NCBI GenBank assembly: GCA_049999725.1
Contig: JBNGIS010039081.1
Span: 1 to 26,440, forward strand
Source: Haplomitrium mnioides
Taxonomy: Eukaryota; Marchantiophyta; Haplomitriopsida; Calobryales
DNA: 26,440 nucleotides
Direction: 5' to 3'
The position numbers were made by a program, and so were the translations under genes. The stretch's first letter is position 1; every line of letters begins with the position of its first letter. Shown in pieces: positions 9,397-19,089 of the stretch. The notes under the pieces are model-generated. The model was not told the origin of the DNA and searched no databases. It was given only the letters and a program-made list of their open reading frames with translations.

Positions 9397-9606
9397 GATT
9401 AAGCTAGGGATGGTTCGGCATAGGAGTTTGGTGTTGAGTGTGTTCGTTCGTGTCGATGTGTTGTGTGAGTGGTGCGTGGTGTGGTGGCCAAGTCGACTAA
9501 AGAGCATCCAACAAGGAAGGTTAGAGCGGCGGCCATGGAGGAGCCCAAGAAGGTTAGAAGGAGGAAGGGTGTTTGCGAGGTCACTGCTCAATTACAAGGG
9601 GAGTTA
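9397..9606 (+). other. Remnant between RNase H and 3' LTR with purine-rich tract
   Basis: This 210-bp piece replaces about 1.2 kb of integrase. It has no recognised domain. A purine-rich stretch (AAGAAGGTTAGAAGGAGGAA, 9546-9565) and ACAAGGGGAG (about 9594-9603) just before the LTR are candidates for the polypurine tract that primes plus-strand synthesis. Confidence 0.5.
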
Positions 9607-10339
9607 TGTCGACCGGGTGTGTTTGAGTTTTTTCTTTTCTTTGTGTTTACTGAACTTCTAGCCTAGTTACTTCTTTCAGTTTGTATTAGTCTATTGTATT
9701 TCATTATATTTTATTGTTTTATTATCATTTTCCATCCTTCCCTCTCTCCTCTCCCTTCTCTTCCTTTCCTTTTCTGCTTTCCTTAGTAGATGTCATGAAT
9801 CATGCAATGCAAGGGAGGAGCCTTGTGGAATCAAGAAGGGTCGGATGAGAATGCAAGCAAGAAAAGGATGCGCAATTGGACTCGCAGGAAAGCGAGAGAG
9901 AAGCAAGGCGGGGTGATCGAGAGCGGGGAAGGGAAATTCCAAGTCCAAGAAGGAAGGCGAGCAACTGGGAAGAGGGCTACATGTAGTTGGGCAGATCGTA
10001 GATGGGAACGCGAGGAAGCGAGGAGGAGGACAATCAAGATTCGTGGAGAGGTCCATTGAGCGAGCGGGTCGGGAGTCTCAATAATGTGAAGAATCGCATA
10101 GCGGCAACAAACAACTTACAAAGGAGGATGCTGCGCGTGAAACTAGGTATGGAAGAGGTAGCTCTGCAAAATCTTAAAGACAAGGCTCTACAAAGGGTCG
10201 CCCAGCTCAGCGGAGAGGGAAGCCATTCGGAATCAAAAGTCGACTGCAAAAATCGAAGATCCCTACGAGGAATCCAACCGATGGGAGAAAGGTCTGAAGA
10301 ACCCAAAAGACGGATCGCAACTAAGTCATACGGCGTAGG

Positions 10340-10454
10340 GAGCCCCGGTTAAAAGGGTTTCGAGTGGGTCTTCGTGGTGGGGAGCTCTAGTTAAAAGGGT
10401 TCTCAATGGAGATCCGAAGTGGGGTCCCAATTAAAAGGAATCCATTCCGAGGTG
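10340..10454 (+). repeat. GTTAAAA tandem module, 3' LTR copy
   Basis: Three units begin GGTTAAAAGGG (10347), GTTAAAAGGG (10390) and TTAAAAGG (10431), with spacing of 43 and 41 bp. The left LTR has one unit fewer, so copy number changed after insertion or in one copy by slippage. Confidence 0.7.
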
Positions 10455-10533
10455 TCTGACGAGTTGTAAGCTATAGTTTGGGAGGGCGAAACAATGATAA
10501 GTGAAGCGAGGACGGGTGAAAAGGTAACTTGTC

Positions 10534-10837
10534 TGCTTGCAAAGACTGCATGAAGGCTCATAATGAAGAGAAGAGAGACAACATTCTTGAAACCTTTGAC
10601 AGAACCTGGGACGCCAAGCATATGCTTTGTATACGTGATGAAGACAATGTTTACTGGAATCTGAATGTTAGTAGTAATCTGGATTGAGGGTGTAGGGTTA
10701 CTTTGGTTTGCCAGGCTAGATCCTGAAAGGGATTGATTGGTTGTTGGTTTTGCCGCTCGGCCTGATTGCTGGCCGCGGTTGTACCTTTGATGTTTGAAAG
10801 TAAATAAAGTTGTTTGCTTTCGGTCAAAAAAAAGAAA
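10534..10837 (+). mobile_element. LINE-a: 5'-truncated LINE 3' end inserted in the gypsy-1 3' LTR
   Basis: About 300 bp flanked by a 16-bp target duplication (10518-10533 and 10838-10853, one mismatch, GAAAAGGTAACTTGTC). The matching place in the 5' LTR (about 1930-1946) is uninterrupted. It contains the last 50 codons of ORF2 (10535-10687, open, reading ...KAHNEEKRDNILETFD... to NVSSNLD and TGA), a 3' UTR with a GC-rich stem-loop (10753-10778), AATAAA at about 10803-10808 and an A-rich tail (10825-10842). The same sequence, more decayed, ends LINE-b at 17200-17488. This is the classic signature of target-primed reverse transcription with 5' truncation. Confidence 0.93.
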
Positions 10838-12540
10838 GAAAAGGCAACTTGTCAACATTCAATGTCATTGAGGGTTGTTGGGGAAGGACAACTACGAGGC
10901 AGAGCTTGAAGGATGAAGCAGCGACTCATCACGACTTCGGTGTGATTGTGAAAGTTGAATTAAAAGTTCGAAATGTGGAAACAAAGGCTCGGAGGATTTC
11001 GTAGGGTGTTTTTGTTGTAGTATAGAAGTGGTACTCCAACCCCGAAAAGAACAACCCAAGATCGAACCACACAAGATCTATATAGAAATTTACTTTTAAT
11101 TCACTTTTACCAACTTTCCAGATTCTTTAAAGAGTTCTGAAACTACACTCTATCAGTTTAGAGATGGACCTCTCTCCACTCTAGGACTAACAACCTTTCT
11201 TCACCAAACCAAACACATAAACTACTACTACTACTCACTATAATAGAACAAAAACCAAGAATTACTCAAATTGCATGACTGACACTTCTAGGATAAGAAA
11301 GCTGATGTACAGACTGATTTTAAACTTGAGCTAAATCAAAGAAATTCACAAGCAACCAGTTACCCAACCTGCTTGAAACTCTCAAACCAACACTCCAATG
11401 CCTACCTTCATTACAACACCTCACTTCCCTCAAACTAGATATTCAGGCCACTCCAATCCAATATATCCCAGAGCTTGATGCTGAGAACTCAGCTATAGAA
11501 CAACCCTCCCGATCTCACATCCACTTGTTGTTCCTCCAACCACCGACTACTCTGTTTGCTTGTGAAATGCCCACCTAGTCCTTAAACACACACAAATCTG
11601 AGCACTTCTTGCTCTACTACAACCCACCAACCAACATCCATTAACTAATTGACCACAGAAGGTTCTCTTTTTAAGAATTCAACAATCTAACACTCCTACA
11701 AAAATCTTTAGTAGAACAAAACTCAAATCAAATTTACTGCTACCAAACATCCCACAGATCAAAATCTGGAAGCCAGAACCCAGACCCAACAAAAGACACT
11801 CAAGCAACTCCTGACATGCTCTCCCCTGATGCAACCTGACTGATTTCTTCAACTTGAACTTGCAAAACACTTGCCACCAAGACCTGATTTCAATTCATAG
11901 TTCCACACACATACTGCTCCTTCCAATTTTTGCAAATTTTCCAAGAGCAGGAGAAAAACCTCACAGACAAACAACAATTGATCTTGACTCCTTTAAGCAC
12001 AGAAATTGTACAATGAGACTAACCAGCAAAACAAGAACTAGCCAACAGGCTTGTACCCCCTATCCTGCTCAACTGACAATAACAGTCATTCTAATTCCAA
12101 TTCAAACTAGCTTGCTTCTCTACACGTTAACTTCTTTACACTAAGTTTACAATAAGAACTAACAACTCATAGGCCGTTCTTAAACTAAATAACATTCTTT
12201 CACTTACACAGACTTCGCTTGCCATAAGAACAAATTACTAACAATTATTCTTATACTAATTTTCAAGCTTTCACTAACTCTTCCGTTTCCTCTCCTTTCA
12301 ATTCAAACTTTTCAAATTCCATCGAGCATCTGTTTCGACCTTTCGAACTTTCAAACTTTCAGTTCGACTTCCACACTGAAACCACAATAAATCACTAATT
12401 TACTATTTAACTTCTCTCCTCGCGCACTTTTACTTTTTGCCACAAAACACTGATAAGTTACCGTTTCATATATCACCGTTTCGTTTCATTGCCATTTTGC
12501 CAATCATCCTTCTGTTAATCTCTCAGAAAGTAACCTTCCT

Positions 12541-12692
12541 AACCGGTACTCTCCACTTCGTAATCTTAATCGGAACCAATTAAACCGGGGATTCTATTTC
12601 GAATCCCCACACGGACATTCAACGTAAACCCTTTTAATCGGGGTGTCCTACTTCGAAAAAAAAATCGGAACCCCTTAACTGGGGTTCCCCAC
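12541..12692 (-). repeat. GTTAAAA-type module in the gypsy-2 LTR
   Basis: On the minus strand about four units of 35-45 bp, with blocks such as GGGGAACCCCAGTTAAGGGG, GATTAAAAGGG, GGTTTAATTGG and TTACGAAGTGGAG. These are the same block types, in the same order, as the module in the gypsy-1 LTRs. Just downstream, GTAACTTATCAGTGTTTTGT also resembles GTGACTTGTCAACGTTTTGT at 1938, so this LTR region is homologous between the two families. Confidence 0.65.
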
Positions 12693-13683
12693 ATATGAAG
12701 GCGACTTTTTGAAGCCTTCTTCGGACCATGGACTCTCTTCAAAACTCCCTTCCGCTGCTTCCAATTCTTACTTATCCCTTTAAAAATTTTCAATTCCTTC
12801 CAATTACAGCACAAATTCCGTCGGTCGATCACTCCCTCGCAACCGATCGATCATCGCTCAACATTTTCCACAACATTTTCTACATCAAGCTCTTACGCAT
12901 GACCATTCTTCCCTTTAGTCTGTCGATTTCAATAATTTTGAATCCTTCATTCAAATCAGGTCACTTGTCATTCTTTGTCATTCGTAATTCCAGCACAACA
13001 TTCAATTTTGTAGCACAACCGGACATTCAAATTTCCAACGCAACCTCATATTCAATTTATCGCAACATCCGTTCATTTCCCTTTCATCAATTTCTATAGC
13101 ATCGAGGTTTGATCAATTCTCCCCAACGCAACACTCACTCGATTCCTTCCGAATCCATTCCTTCACTTGAATCCGCTACAAACCAATAATTTCCGTTCTT
13201 CGATTCAGCCATATTTGATTCCGCAAGAAAGAAGTCTTCACAGCAGGCCGATCAATCCTCCTTTTCCTTCATCTTTCAATTCCAATTTCTTCAATTTCGA
13301 ATCCTTCGCATCCTCTTTCAAATCAATTTTGCAACAGGGAAGCCTTCGCAATATCTCCTTCAAATTACTCAATGCCCTCACTGAATTCACGGAGCTTGCA
13401 GAGATCGGATTGCAACATTCCTCTTCATTTTTCCATTCGTATACAGATCCCATCATCATTCGAATCATTCACATTTCTTCTTCGCAGAGAAAAAAATCTC
13501 TCCTTCAATTTGATTTCCTCAATTAGACAGATTGCAGGGAAGGAATCTTGTTCTAGATCGATCCTCCCTTCAAAGATTGATCTCCAAACATTCGTTGCTC
13601 TCACTCACAAACACTTTGTAACAGGTGGCTTTCTCCAGTCACCTCCAGATATCCCATAAGTCTTCTGTCGTAAGTCAGAAGCA

Positions 13684-13693
13684 CTATATAAAC
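13684..13693 (-). promoter_or_regulatory. Possible TATA box of the gypsy-2 LTR
   Basis: The minus strand reads TTTATATAG in a moderately GC-rich context about 440 bp after the proposed LTR start. It is the best TATA-like match near the LTR 5' part. There is no experimental support. Confidence 0.35.
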
Positions 13694-14133
13694 ATTGACA
13701 CTCATTACCTTTCGAGAGGCAGCCCCACATGGGTGTAAAGCCACCGTTTATCACTCTACCCGTGGACGGACCTAGTTCAAGGCACAAAAGGGCAACTTGT
13801 ACTCCGATACACTTCACCTGACTCCTAAGCAAGCTGTCCATCAACACTAGAATAGCAATAGATAGGGGCTAGCCTTGGCCCTCAACAATTAGATTAGTTT
13901 TACCCAAGAATTTTTATTTTTTTCCTTCTGAAAAGGACATTAATTTCTTCATCACTTAGCCCTCTCTTCTTGGCCAATGATATCAAAAATATTCCTCTAA
14001 ACCTTACATCTTACAATTCTACACTCATTAATTCAAAATTTGAAGCTTTACCATTTCCTTCTTACTCCACCGTGTCGAAAAAAACTTGTTCGAGCTACTT
14101 TTGATTCTTTGTCAACAACCGTGCTCCCACATA

Positions 14134-14147
14134 TCCCCCTCCTCCAT
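14134..14147 (-). other. Polypurine tract of gypsy-2
   Basis: The minus strand reads GGAGGAGGGGGA followed by TA and then the LTR start TGTGGGAG. It lies just after the end of the integrase reading frame (14170), the expected place for the plus-strand primer. Confidence 0.75.
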
Positions 14148-14169
14148 CGCGCAACGTCCTCGCAAGCGT

Positions 14170-16290
14170 TCACGAACAATATCGCTTCACTCTTGATCCA
14201 TTAACTCGTGTCTCTAACACTTCCCCTGTTAAAGTTTTTAACTCCAACGATCCATTCTAAAAAATCTTTGAAACTATATAAAGTCCCATCTATCTTACAT
14301 GGAGTTTTCCTAAAAACCAAAAATAACGACTATCATACAAAAGTACTAGATGCCCTTAAAAAATATTCACCTTTTTCAACTTGGAATCATAGCCTTCTTT
14401 CCTTTTGTTCTGGACTTTTTCAGTTTCAGCCAGAGCTTGAACTCTTTCTTCCTCCAGCTTGACTAAGTCCATCATCTGCTTCAATAAACTCTCTTCATCT
14501 AGCATTCATTCCTCTTCAGCAATTCTAATAGACGACACCTCCCATTCTACTGGTACTACAGAATAAGTACCATAAACAAGACAAAACGGAGTCTGCTTCG
14601 TAGTAACTTTCTCCGCTGTTCTATAAGCCCATACAGCTGAGTACAGCTTCATGTCCCAATCCAACGAGTACACTGAACAAATCTTTGTCAAAATCTTACA
14701 CAACAATCCATTAACTCTTTCAGTATGTCCATTTGTTTTTGGATTATAAGGTGTTGTCTTCCTATGTTTAATCATATAGGTGTCAATAAGACGTTGAATC
14801 ACCTCATTTAGAAAATGAGTTCCTCTGTCACTAATCAACTATAACGAACATCCAAACCTTGTGATTATGTTCTCAAACATGAAGTTAGCAACTTCCACTG
14901 CTCCATCTCTACACGTAGCTTTTGCTTCCACCCATTTGGTAGCATAATCTGTACATACTAATATATATCTATTTTTATAATATTTGGACATTGATGTAAT
15001 AGGTATTACAAAATCAATACCCCATTTCTCAAATGGAGCTAAAGGTAAAATAGGTGTAAATGACCAATGGCTACTTGCTGTTGGCTTCTCCACTCTCTGA
15101 CATGGGTCACAACTCTAAATATAAGTCTTTACATCCTTGTACATCGTAGGCCACCAATACCCTGCCTCATGAATCTTTTCCACTATGTTCTGCATGGCAT
15201 AGTGTCCTCGTACTTCATCATCGTGCAACGCAGCAATCACCCTTTTAACTTCATCAGGTTTTTTCTTATACAACACTCTTTTATAAATTGTATATGGCGC
15301 TACCTTTTGGAAAAATATTACTTTTTCTTCCTTATTCAACCCAGAAGGTAAAATAGAACTTTCTAAATATATCCAAATTTCTTTATACCAGAGGTTCTCC
15401 TCCCATTCCTTCTCAATTGGGAATATATTTTCATCTGGAAAATTGTCGTTCAGATCATCTGTCTCAGCTGGTCCTGGAATTCTAGATAAGAAGTTTGCAT
15501 TCTGATGGGACTTTTCTGGTCTTACATCTACTTCAAAATCGAATTCTTGGAGTAGCAACATCCATCTTGCTTTCCTTCCAGACAGATCAGGTTTATTCAC
15601 TAAATACTTCAGTGAATTATGATCCACATAAAATACAAATAGATACCCCAATAGGTAATGTCTGAATTTCCTGACTAAAAAGATGAGTCCCAATGCTTCT
15701 CTCTTTGTCACTAAATAATTCTTCTTAGCTGTAGTCAACTTCTGACTTGCATAATAGATTGGATGGTCTTTCTTGTCTTCATCTTTCTAACTCAATACAA
15801 TGCCTATTACAAAGGCAAAAACATCCACATAAACATGAAACTTTTTATCCCAATATAGAGGCTTTAGAACATGAGCTGTACTAAGTTTCTCTTTTAACAT
15901 CTCAAAAGCTTTTTGAGCCTCCTCTCCCCACTGAAATACAACATTTTTCTGTAGCAGATCAGTAAGTGGAGCAATTATCCAAGAGTAGTTTTCTATGAAT
16001 CTTCTATAGTAGCGTATAGCTCCCAAAAACTCTCACACTTCCGTTACTGTAGTAGGTCTTCTAACCTCCTTTATAATTTCCACTTTATCCACATCTATTG
16101 CTATACCATCCTTGGAAACTCTATATCCCAATAATAATCTTTCATTCATCGCAATGAAACTTTTCTCAGGGTGTAGTACTAACTGACCCCACCTACATCT
16201 CTCAAAAGTCTTTCTTAGATGACTATGATGATCCTTCTTTGATCCATACACACAAAAGTCATTGCTGATTTCATCAAAGAAACTCCACAT
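14170..16290 (-). pseudogene. gypsy-2 pol: RT C-terminus, RNase H and complete integrase
   Basis: One frame runs 2,121 bp with no frameshift. RT palm end: NDFCVYGSKKDHHSHLRKTF, where ND replaces the catalytic DD, and LHPEKSFIAM. Connection: FLGAIRYYRRFIENYS. RNase H: HPIYYASQKLTTAKKNYLVT to LVNKPDLSGRKARWMLLLQE and the NANFLSRIPG end. Integrase: HHCC finger (LHDDEVRGHYAMQ, then SCDPCQR), catalytic core with Asp in KWGIDFV, Asp in LISDRGTHF and Glu in GHTERVN, exactly 35 residues after the second Asp, and a C-terminal module (LVLLYDSRYF, KLHVR, MGLYIV, TRVNGSRVKRY). Eight internal stops at 16033, 15787, 15115, 14839, 14506, 14356, 14290 and 14257 inactivate it. Confidence 0.93.
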
Positions 16291-16299
16291 TATGATCTA

Positions 16300-17488
16300 T
16301 TGTCAATGTTGGAGCAGGTGTACTTTTCCAAGTGTCCTCTGTTTCTGCAGCACCCCTTTTTCCAAGTCTGCAGAAGTTTCGGGGTTGCATGTCACTAACA
16401 GCAATAGGCAATACCAAATTAAATAAAACCAAATGAATTCCACAAGCTTTCCAGGCTCATCGCGCATTTAAGACCTTAGTCATAGTCAACCTCAAGATAT
16501 GACTTACTACTCTTCCAATCCACAGACCCTTTGGGACTCCTCAACTACTTGCAAACCAGAATGACCTTTCTGTGGGTCTGGAAAGATAACTCCCTCCTCA
16601 ACAACTATTCCACCAAGAAAGGCCGTCGGTTCATCTTGGACCAACCATCTACAATCATTCCGGTTCTGGAACGCTGGAAAGCACATGGTTCAATCGACTC
16701 TACATACTCATCTAGATGGACTGATATATGGAATGCGAGCAGATCAGCCAAGAGGCCACGTTAATGTAGCTTATTGTCCAAAGAGGTATGCAAGTCTGGA
16801 GCTTCAAGAAAAAGACAGAAAAGCTTGGCTTTGAGATTGATGCAAGTTGTGTCTACTGCAAGGAGGACTTAATGGAAGATCTCATTCTTCTAGATTTGTC
16901 TTAGGATCAGCACCATCTAGAAATGGGCAGGGAATATCACTAACAAGGTTAGTGTTCTCCATTTGGGAGAATACCAAAAGGTGGAAGCCAACCTGGCAGC
17001 AATGCATCCTAGGACACAAAATACCTAAAGCACTGGTCGTAGCTCAGGAGATCTGGTCCTTACTAAGAGGAATAGTACTTTACTCCATATGGCTCTCTAG
17101 AAACACTATAGTTTTCGAGAAGTCACACATGGATATATACTGCTTGAAAACGAAAATCTAGATGAGACTTGTTGAGTACGGAAAGAAAGCTTGGCATGAT
17201 GCTTGTAGACACTGGATGAAGGCTCATAATGAAGAAAAGAGAAAAAACATTCTTGAAACCTTTGACAGAACATAGGGCGCCAGGCATTTGCTTTGTATAA
17301 TGATGAAGACAGTGTTTACTGGAATTTGAATGTTAGTAGTAATCTGGATTGAGGGTATAGGCTAGATCCTGAAAGGGATTGAATGGTTGTTGGTTTTGCC
17401 GCTCAGCCTGATTGATGGCCGCGGTTGTACCTTTGATGCTTGAAAGTAAATAAAGTTGTTTGCTTTCGGTAAAAAAAAACAAGAAAAG
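16300..17488 (+). mobile_element. LINE-b: 5'-truncated LINE, ORF2 C-terminus to poly(A)
   Basis: Broken reading frames carry the C-terminal end of a plant L1-type ORF2: KGRRFILDQPS, VLERWKAHGSIDSTYSSRWT, a zinc-binding CVYC pair at 16848-16859 followed by KEDLMEDLI (zf-RVT-like), then VAQEIWSLLRGIVLYSIWLSR (about 17037-17100) and KAHNEEKRKNILETFD near the end. The 3' UTR matches LINE-a closely, including the stem-loop at 17399-17424, but lacks about 20 bases after the stop, and Trp is TAG at about 17274. An A-rich tail runs 17471-17488. The 5' edge near 16300 is set only by the end of the gypsy-2 match, and no target duplication was found. Confidence 0.85.
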
Positions 17489-18179
17489 TAAAGGCTACTC
17501 CAGTGTGTTGTTAACCACCTTTTTGGGGTCAAATCTGTATATAAAGCACCTTTCATCAACTCTCCTGGCTTTTGTAACAACTCCAGTAAGTATTCAATTA
17601 AAGAATGGCATTTAATCATTACCACTGAGAAATGTAGAGAGCACACCCTGAAAGATCATGGATGAAAATGCTGGCAGTTGAGCTTGCCAGAAAATGTTGA
17701 GCTTGCCAGCTTTAGCATGCGTTTCACTGATCTTAGCAAGAACACACTTTAAGACGAAAGAAGGAATATCTACCTCATCGTTGGAACTGCCTTTGAGTGA
17801 CAAATCAGGTGCTTGAGTATCAACATCATCTGTGAGACACCAATGACGTGTCCATATATCAGCATGCTTGTTATGCTCCACGTACTTGGCTCCAATATTC
17901 ACTGGCATTACCATGCTGTTGATGTCATAATCTGATGACCTCCTCCACACTTGGTTAGATGTGGAAGAGTGTTTTGGCAATGCATCATTAGCAGAAGATG
18001 GAGCCCCACAAGATTGCCCAGACTGTGGACGACCCTTGCTTGACGTTAGTTGGTTGGGCAGCATTCAGGAGTGTAACCCGTGGTGATTGCTGAGAGGGCT
18101 GAACTAAACTTGGGGGGTTTTAATTTGATGTATTCTTTGGAGGAGCTCCCCTACTCAGTTGATGCTTCATCTATTCCGC
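17489..18179 (-). pseudogene. Gene-like fragment with a PEHE-like N-terminal motif (tentative)
   Basis: A minus-strand frame, 18064-17612 (150 codons), is Ser/Gln/Pro-rich at first, then reads RRSSDYDINSMVMPVNIG, IWTRHWCLTDD and LSLKGSSNDEVDIPSF. The DYDIN-x2-V-x-P...I-x-T-x-x-W pattern recalls the start of the PEHE region of MSL1/KANSL1-type chromatin proteins, which binds a MYST acetyltransferase. This is from memory of the motif and is weak. An adjoining frame upstream reads PPSLVQPSQQSPRVTLLNAA, so a frameshift near 18064 probably breaks a longer frame. A second frame (17646 to about 17500) continues with LIEYLLELLQKPGELMKG. It could be a decayed host gene exon or a captured fragment; an unknown TE protein cannot be excluded. 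Confidence 0.35.
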
Positions 18180-19089
18180 TGTTGGAATTGTATCTTTGCT
18201 GCTGTATATACATGATAACTAACATATTGTTAGTTATAGTTAGTTTAGTTATATTTTGAAGGGCTGCCACATGTTAGCAGCATAGGCCTTTACATTATGT
18301 GACNNNNNNNNNNTGAAGGGCTGCCACATGTTAGCAGCATAGGCCTTTACATTATGTGACAAATTTGTCACTTAGAAGCTTTGAGGAGAATTGCAATTTT
18401 TTATGCACGTCTCCATTATCATGCCTATAATCACGGAGGTGATCAAGGCTGCATTTGCGGTGTAACGTAGGAGGAAAATCCCTCCATGTATATTTAATCG
18501 AGGCTCCCCCCATTGAGAAGTATCCTCAGCATTCATATTTCCCTTGTGCATTCTTCCTTTGGTTCAATATCTATGAAGGTCGCGATGCTCCTCTGGTTCG
18601 ATATCTCTGAAGGTCGCAGCATCGTGACTTTGCTATCTGCATTTTCCTGACATCACGTTTTGGAGCAGCAGCAGGTTTTCCTACTGGCAAATATCAAGAA
18701 TCGAAGAAGAGGAAGTTACTACGGGCAAATATCAAGAATCGAAGAAGAGGAACTTTCGTGTTCCCATTTTCAATTCTCCTCCAGAGTCGTTTTCGTTTTC
18801 GAGGCAGGGAAAATCGATTAGGGAGAATCGATTTTCGACGAGGTGTGTCTGGCAGAAAATCGCATCCACCTTAATCGCGATTTTCTGGTCTCCTGCATTC
18901 GATTTTGGCAGTCTCGCAAAGTTCCTTTCCTGCTATTTCGCGATTCCGTTTTTCTGGTGTATCGTGGCTCTGATGATCAGTGGCTCTGATGATCAGCCAC
19001 TGTCTCCTTCGACATTGTTTTCTTGTTAAGTGCTCTCTCGACAGGCTTTCTCAACTCCTTCACGTGGATTTCGAGTTTACTTTCTAACA
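18180..19089 (+). mobile_element. Solo Ty1/copia-type LTR
   Basis: Begins TGTTGGAATTG and ends TTTCTAACA, giving near-perfect inverted ends. It is flanked by TCCGC (18175-18179) and TCCAC (19090-19094), a 5-bp duplication with one change of the CpG type. There are no internal coding sequences, polypurine tract or second LTR on either side, so it fits a solo LTR left by recombination. A TATA-like TATATTTAA lies at 18489-18497. Direct repeats occur inside: two copies of a GGTTC-ATATCT-GAAGGTCGC block (18560-18620), two copies of GCAAATATCAAGAATCGAAG (18697 and 18725), and a doubled TGGCTCTGATGATCAG (18965 and 18980). Orientation is inferred from the start sequence. The interior contains the assembly gap. 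Confidence 0.75.
18304..18313. other. Assembly gap (10 N) flanked by an identical 47-bp duplication
   Basis: The 47 bases at 18257-18303 (starting TGAAGGGCTG, ending TTATGTGAC) are repeated exactly at 18314-18360. An exact repeat abutting a fixed-size N run is what unmerged overlapping contigs look like, so the true sequence probably has one copy and no gap. Confidence 0.9.

Larger units (their letters stand above)
1062..11006 (+). mobile_element. gypsy-1: decayed Ty3/gypsy LTR retrotransposon lacking integrase
   Basis: Two long homologous segments beginning TGTCG (1062 and 9607) flank gag, zinc knuckles, protease, RT and RNase H in the Ty3/gypsy order. The homology runs to about 2090 on the left and about 11006 on the right, with roughly nine in ten bases matching by eye, so this is an old insertion. 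Integrase is absent between RNase H (ends near 9396) and the 3' LTR. Frameshifts and stops occur throughout. The 3' LTR is cut at 11006/11007 by gypsy-2, so no second target duplication is visible; the left flank is ATGAG (1057-1061). The long LTR and the primer-site type suggest a non-chromovirus lineage, but without integrase the lineage cannot be settled. Confidence 0.85.
9607..11006 (+). repeat. 3' LTR of gypsy-1, truncated and carrying a LINE insertion
   Basis: Aligns with 1062-2090 almost throughout, including a TTTGTATTAGTC...TTATTGTTTTATTATC stretch and the GTTAAAA module. It is interrupted at 10534-10837 by a LINE 3' end. Near its 3' end it has about 20 bases (near 10955) not present in the left copy. 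It stops at 11006/11007, where the gypsy-2 LTR begins, so its true end is not seen. Confidence 0.85.
11007..14131 (-). repeat. 3' LTR of gypsy-2 (about 3.1 kb)
   Basis: Read on the minus strand it starts TGTGGGAGCACGG at 14131, directly after a purine tract, and ends CTACAACAAAAACA at 11007, giving TG...CA termini. A TATA-like TTTATATAG lies near 13684-13693, a little over 400 bp inside. The internal part is A/T-rich and has no supported gene: many short open frames at 11679-13659 show no family motif. It carries a GTTAAAA-type module related to that of gypsy-1. An alternative start at 13887 (TGTTGAGGG) lacks an adjacent purine tract. Confidence 0.7.
11007..16300 (-). mobile_element. gypsy-2: Ty3/gypsy element, 3' half only
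   Basis: On the minus strand: RT C-terminal part, RNase H, full integrase, polypurine tract and a long 3' LTR. The 5' LTR, gag, protease and the first half of RT are absent; the gypsy match stops near 16295, close to LINE-b. The left edge (11007) cuts into the gypsy-1 3' LTR, so gypsy-2 is younger than gypsy-1. Bases 11002-11006 (TAGGG) would be the target duplication, but its partner is not in the window. Confidence 0.85.

Noticed and set aside
11679-13847. Open frames up to 127 codons in the gypsy-2 LTR
   Set aside because: Low-complexity Ser/Phe/Leu/Ile composition from A/T- and C/T-rich DNA, no family motif, entirely inside an LTR.
13881-13887. gypsy-2 LTR start at 13887 (TGTTGAGGG on the minus strand)
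   Set aside because: No purine tract adjoins it, while 14131 directly follows one and the end of the integrase frame.
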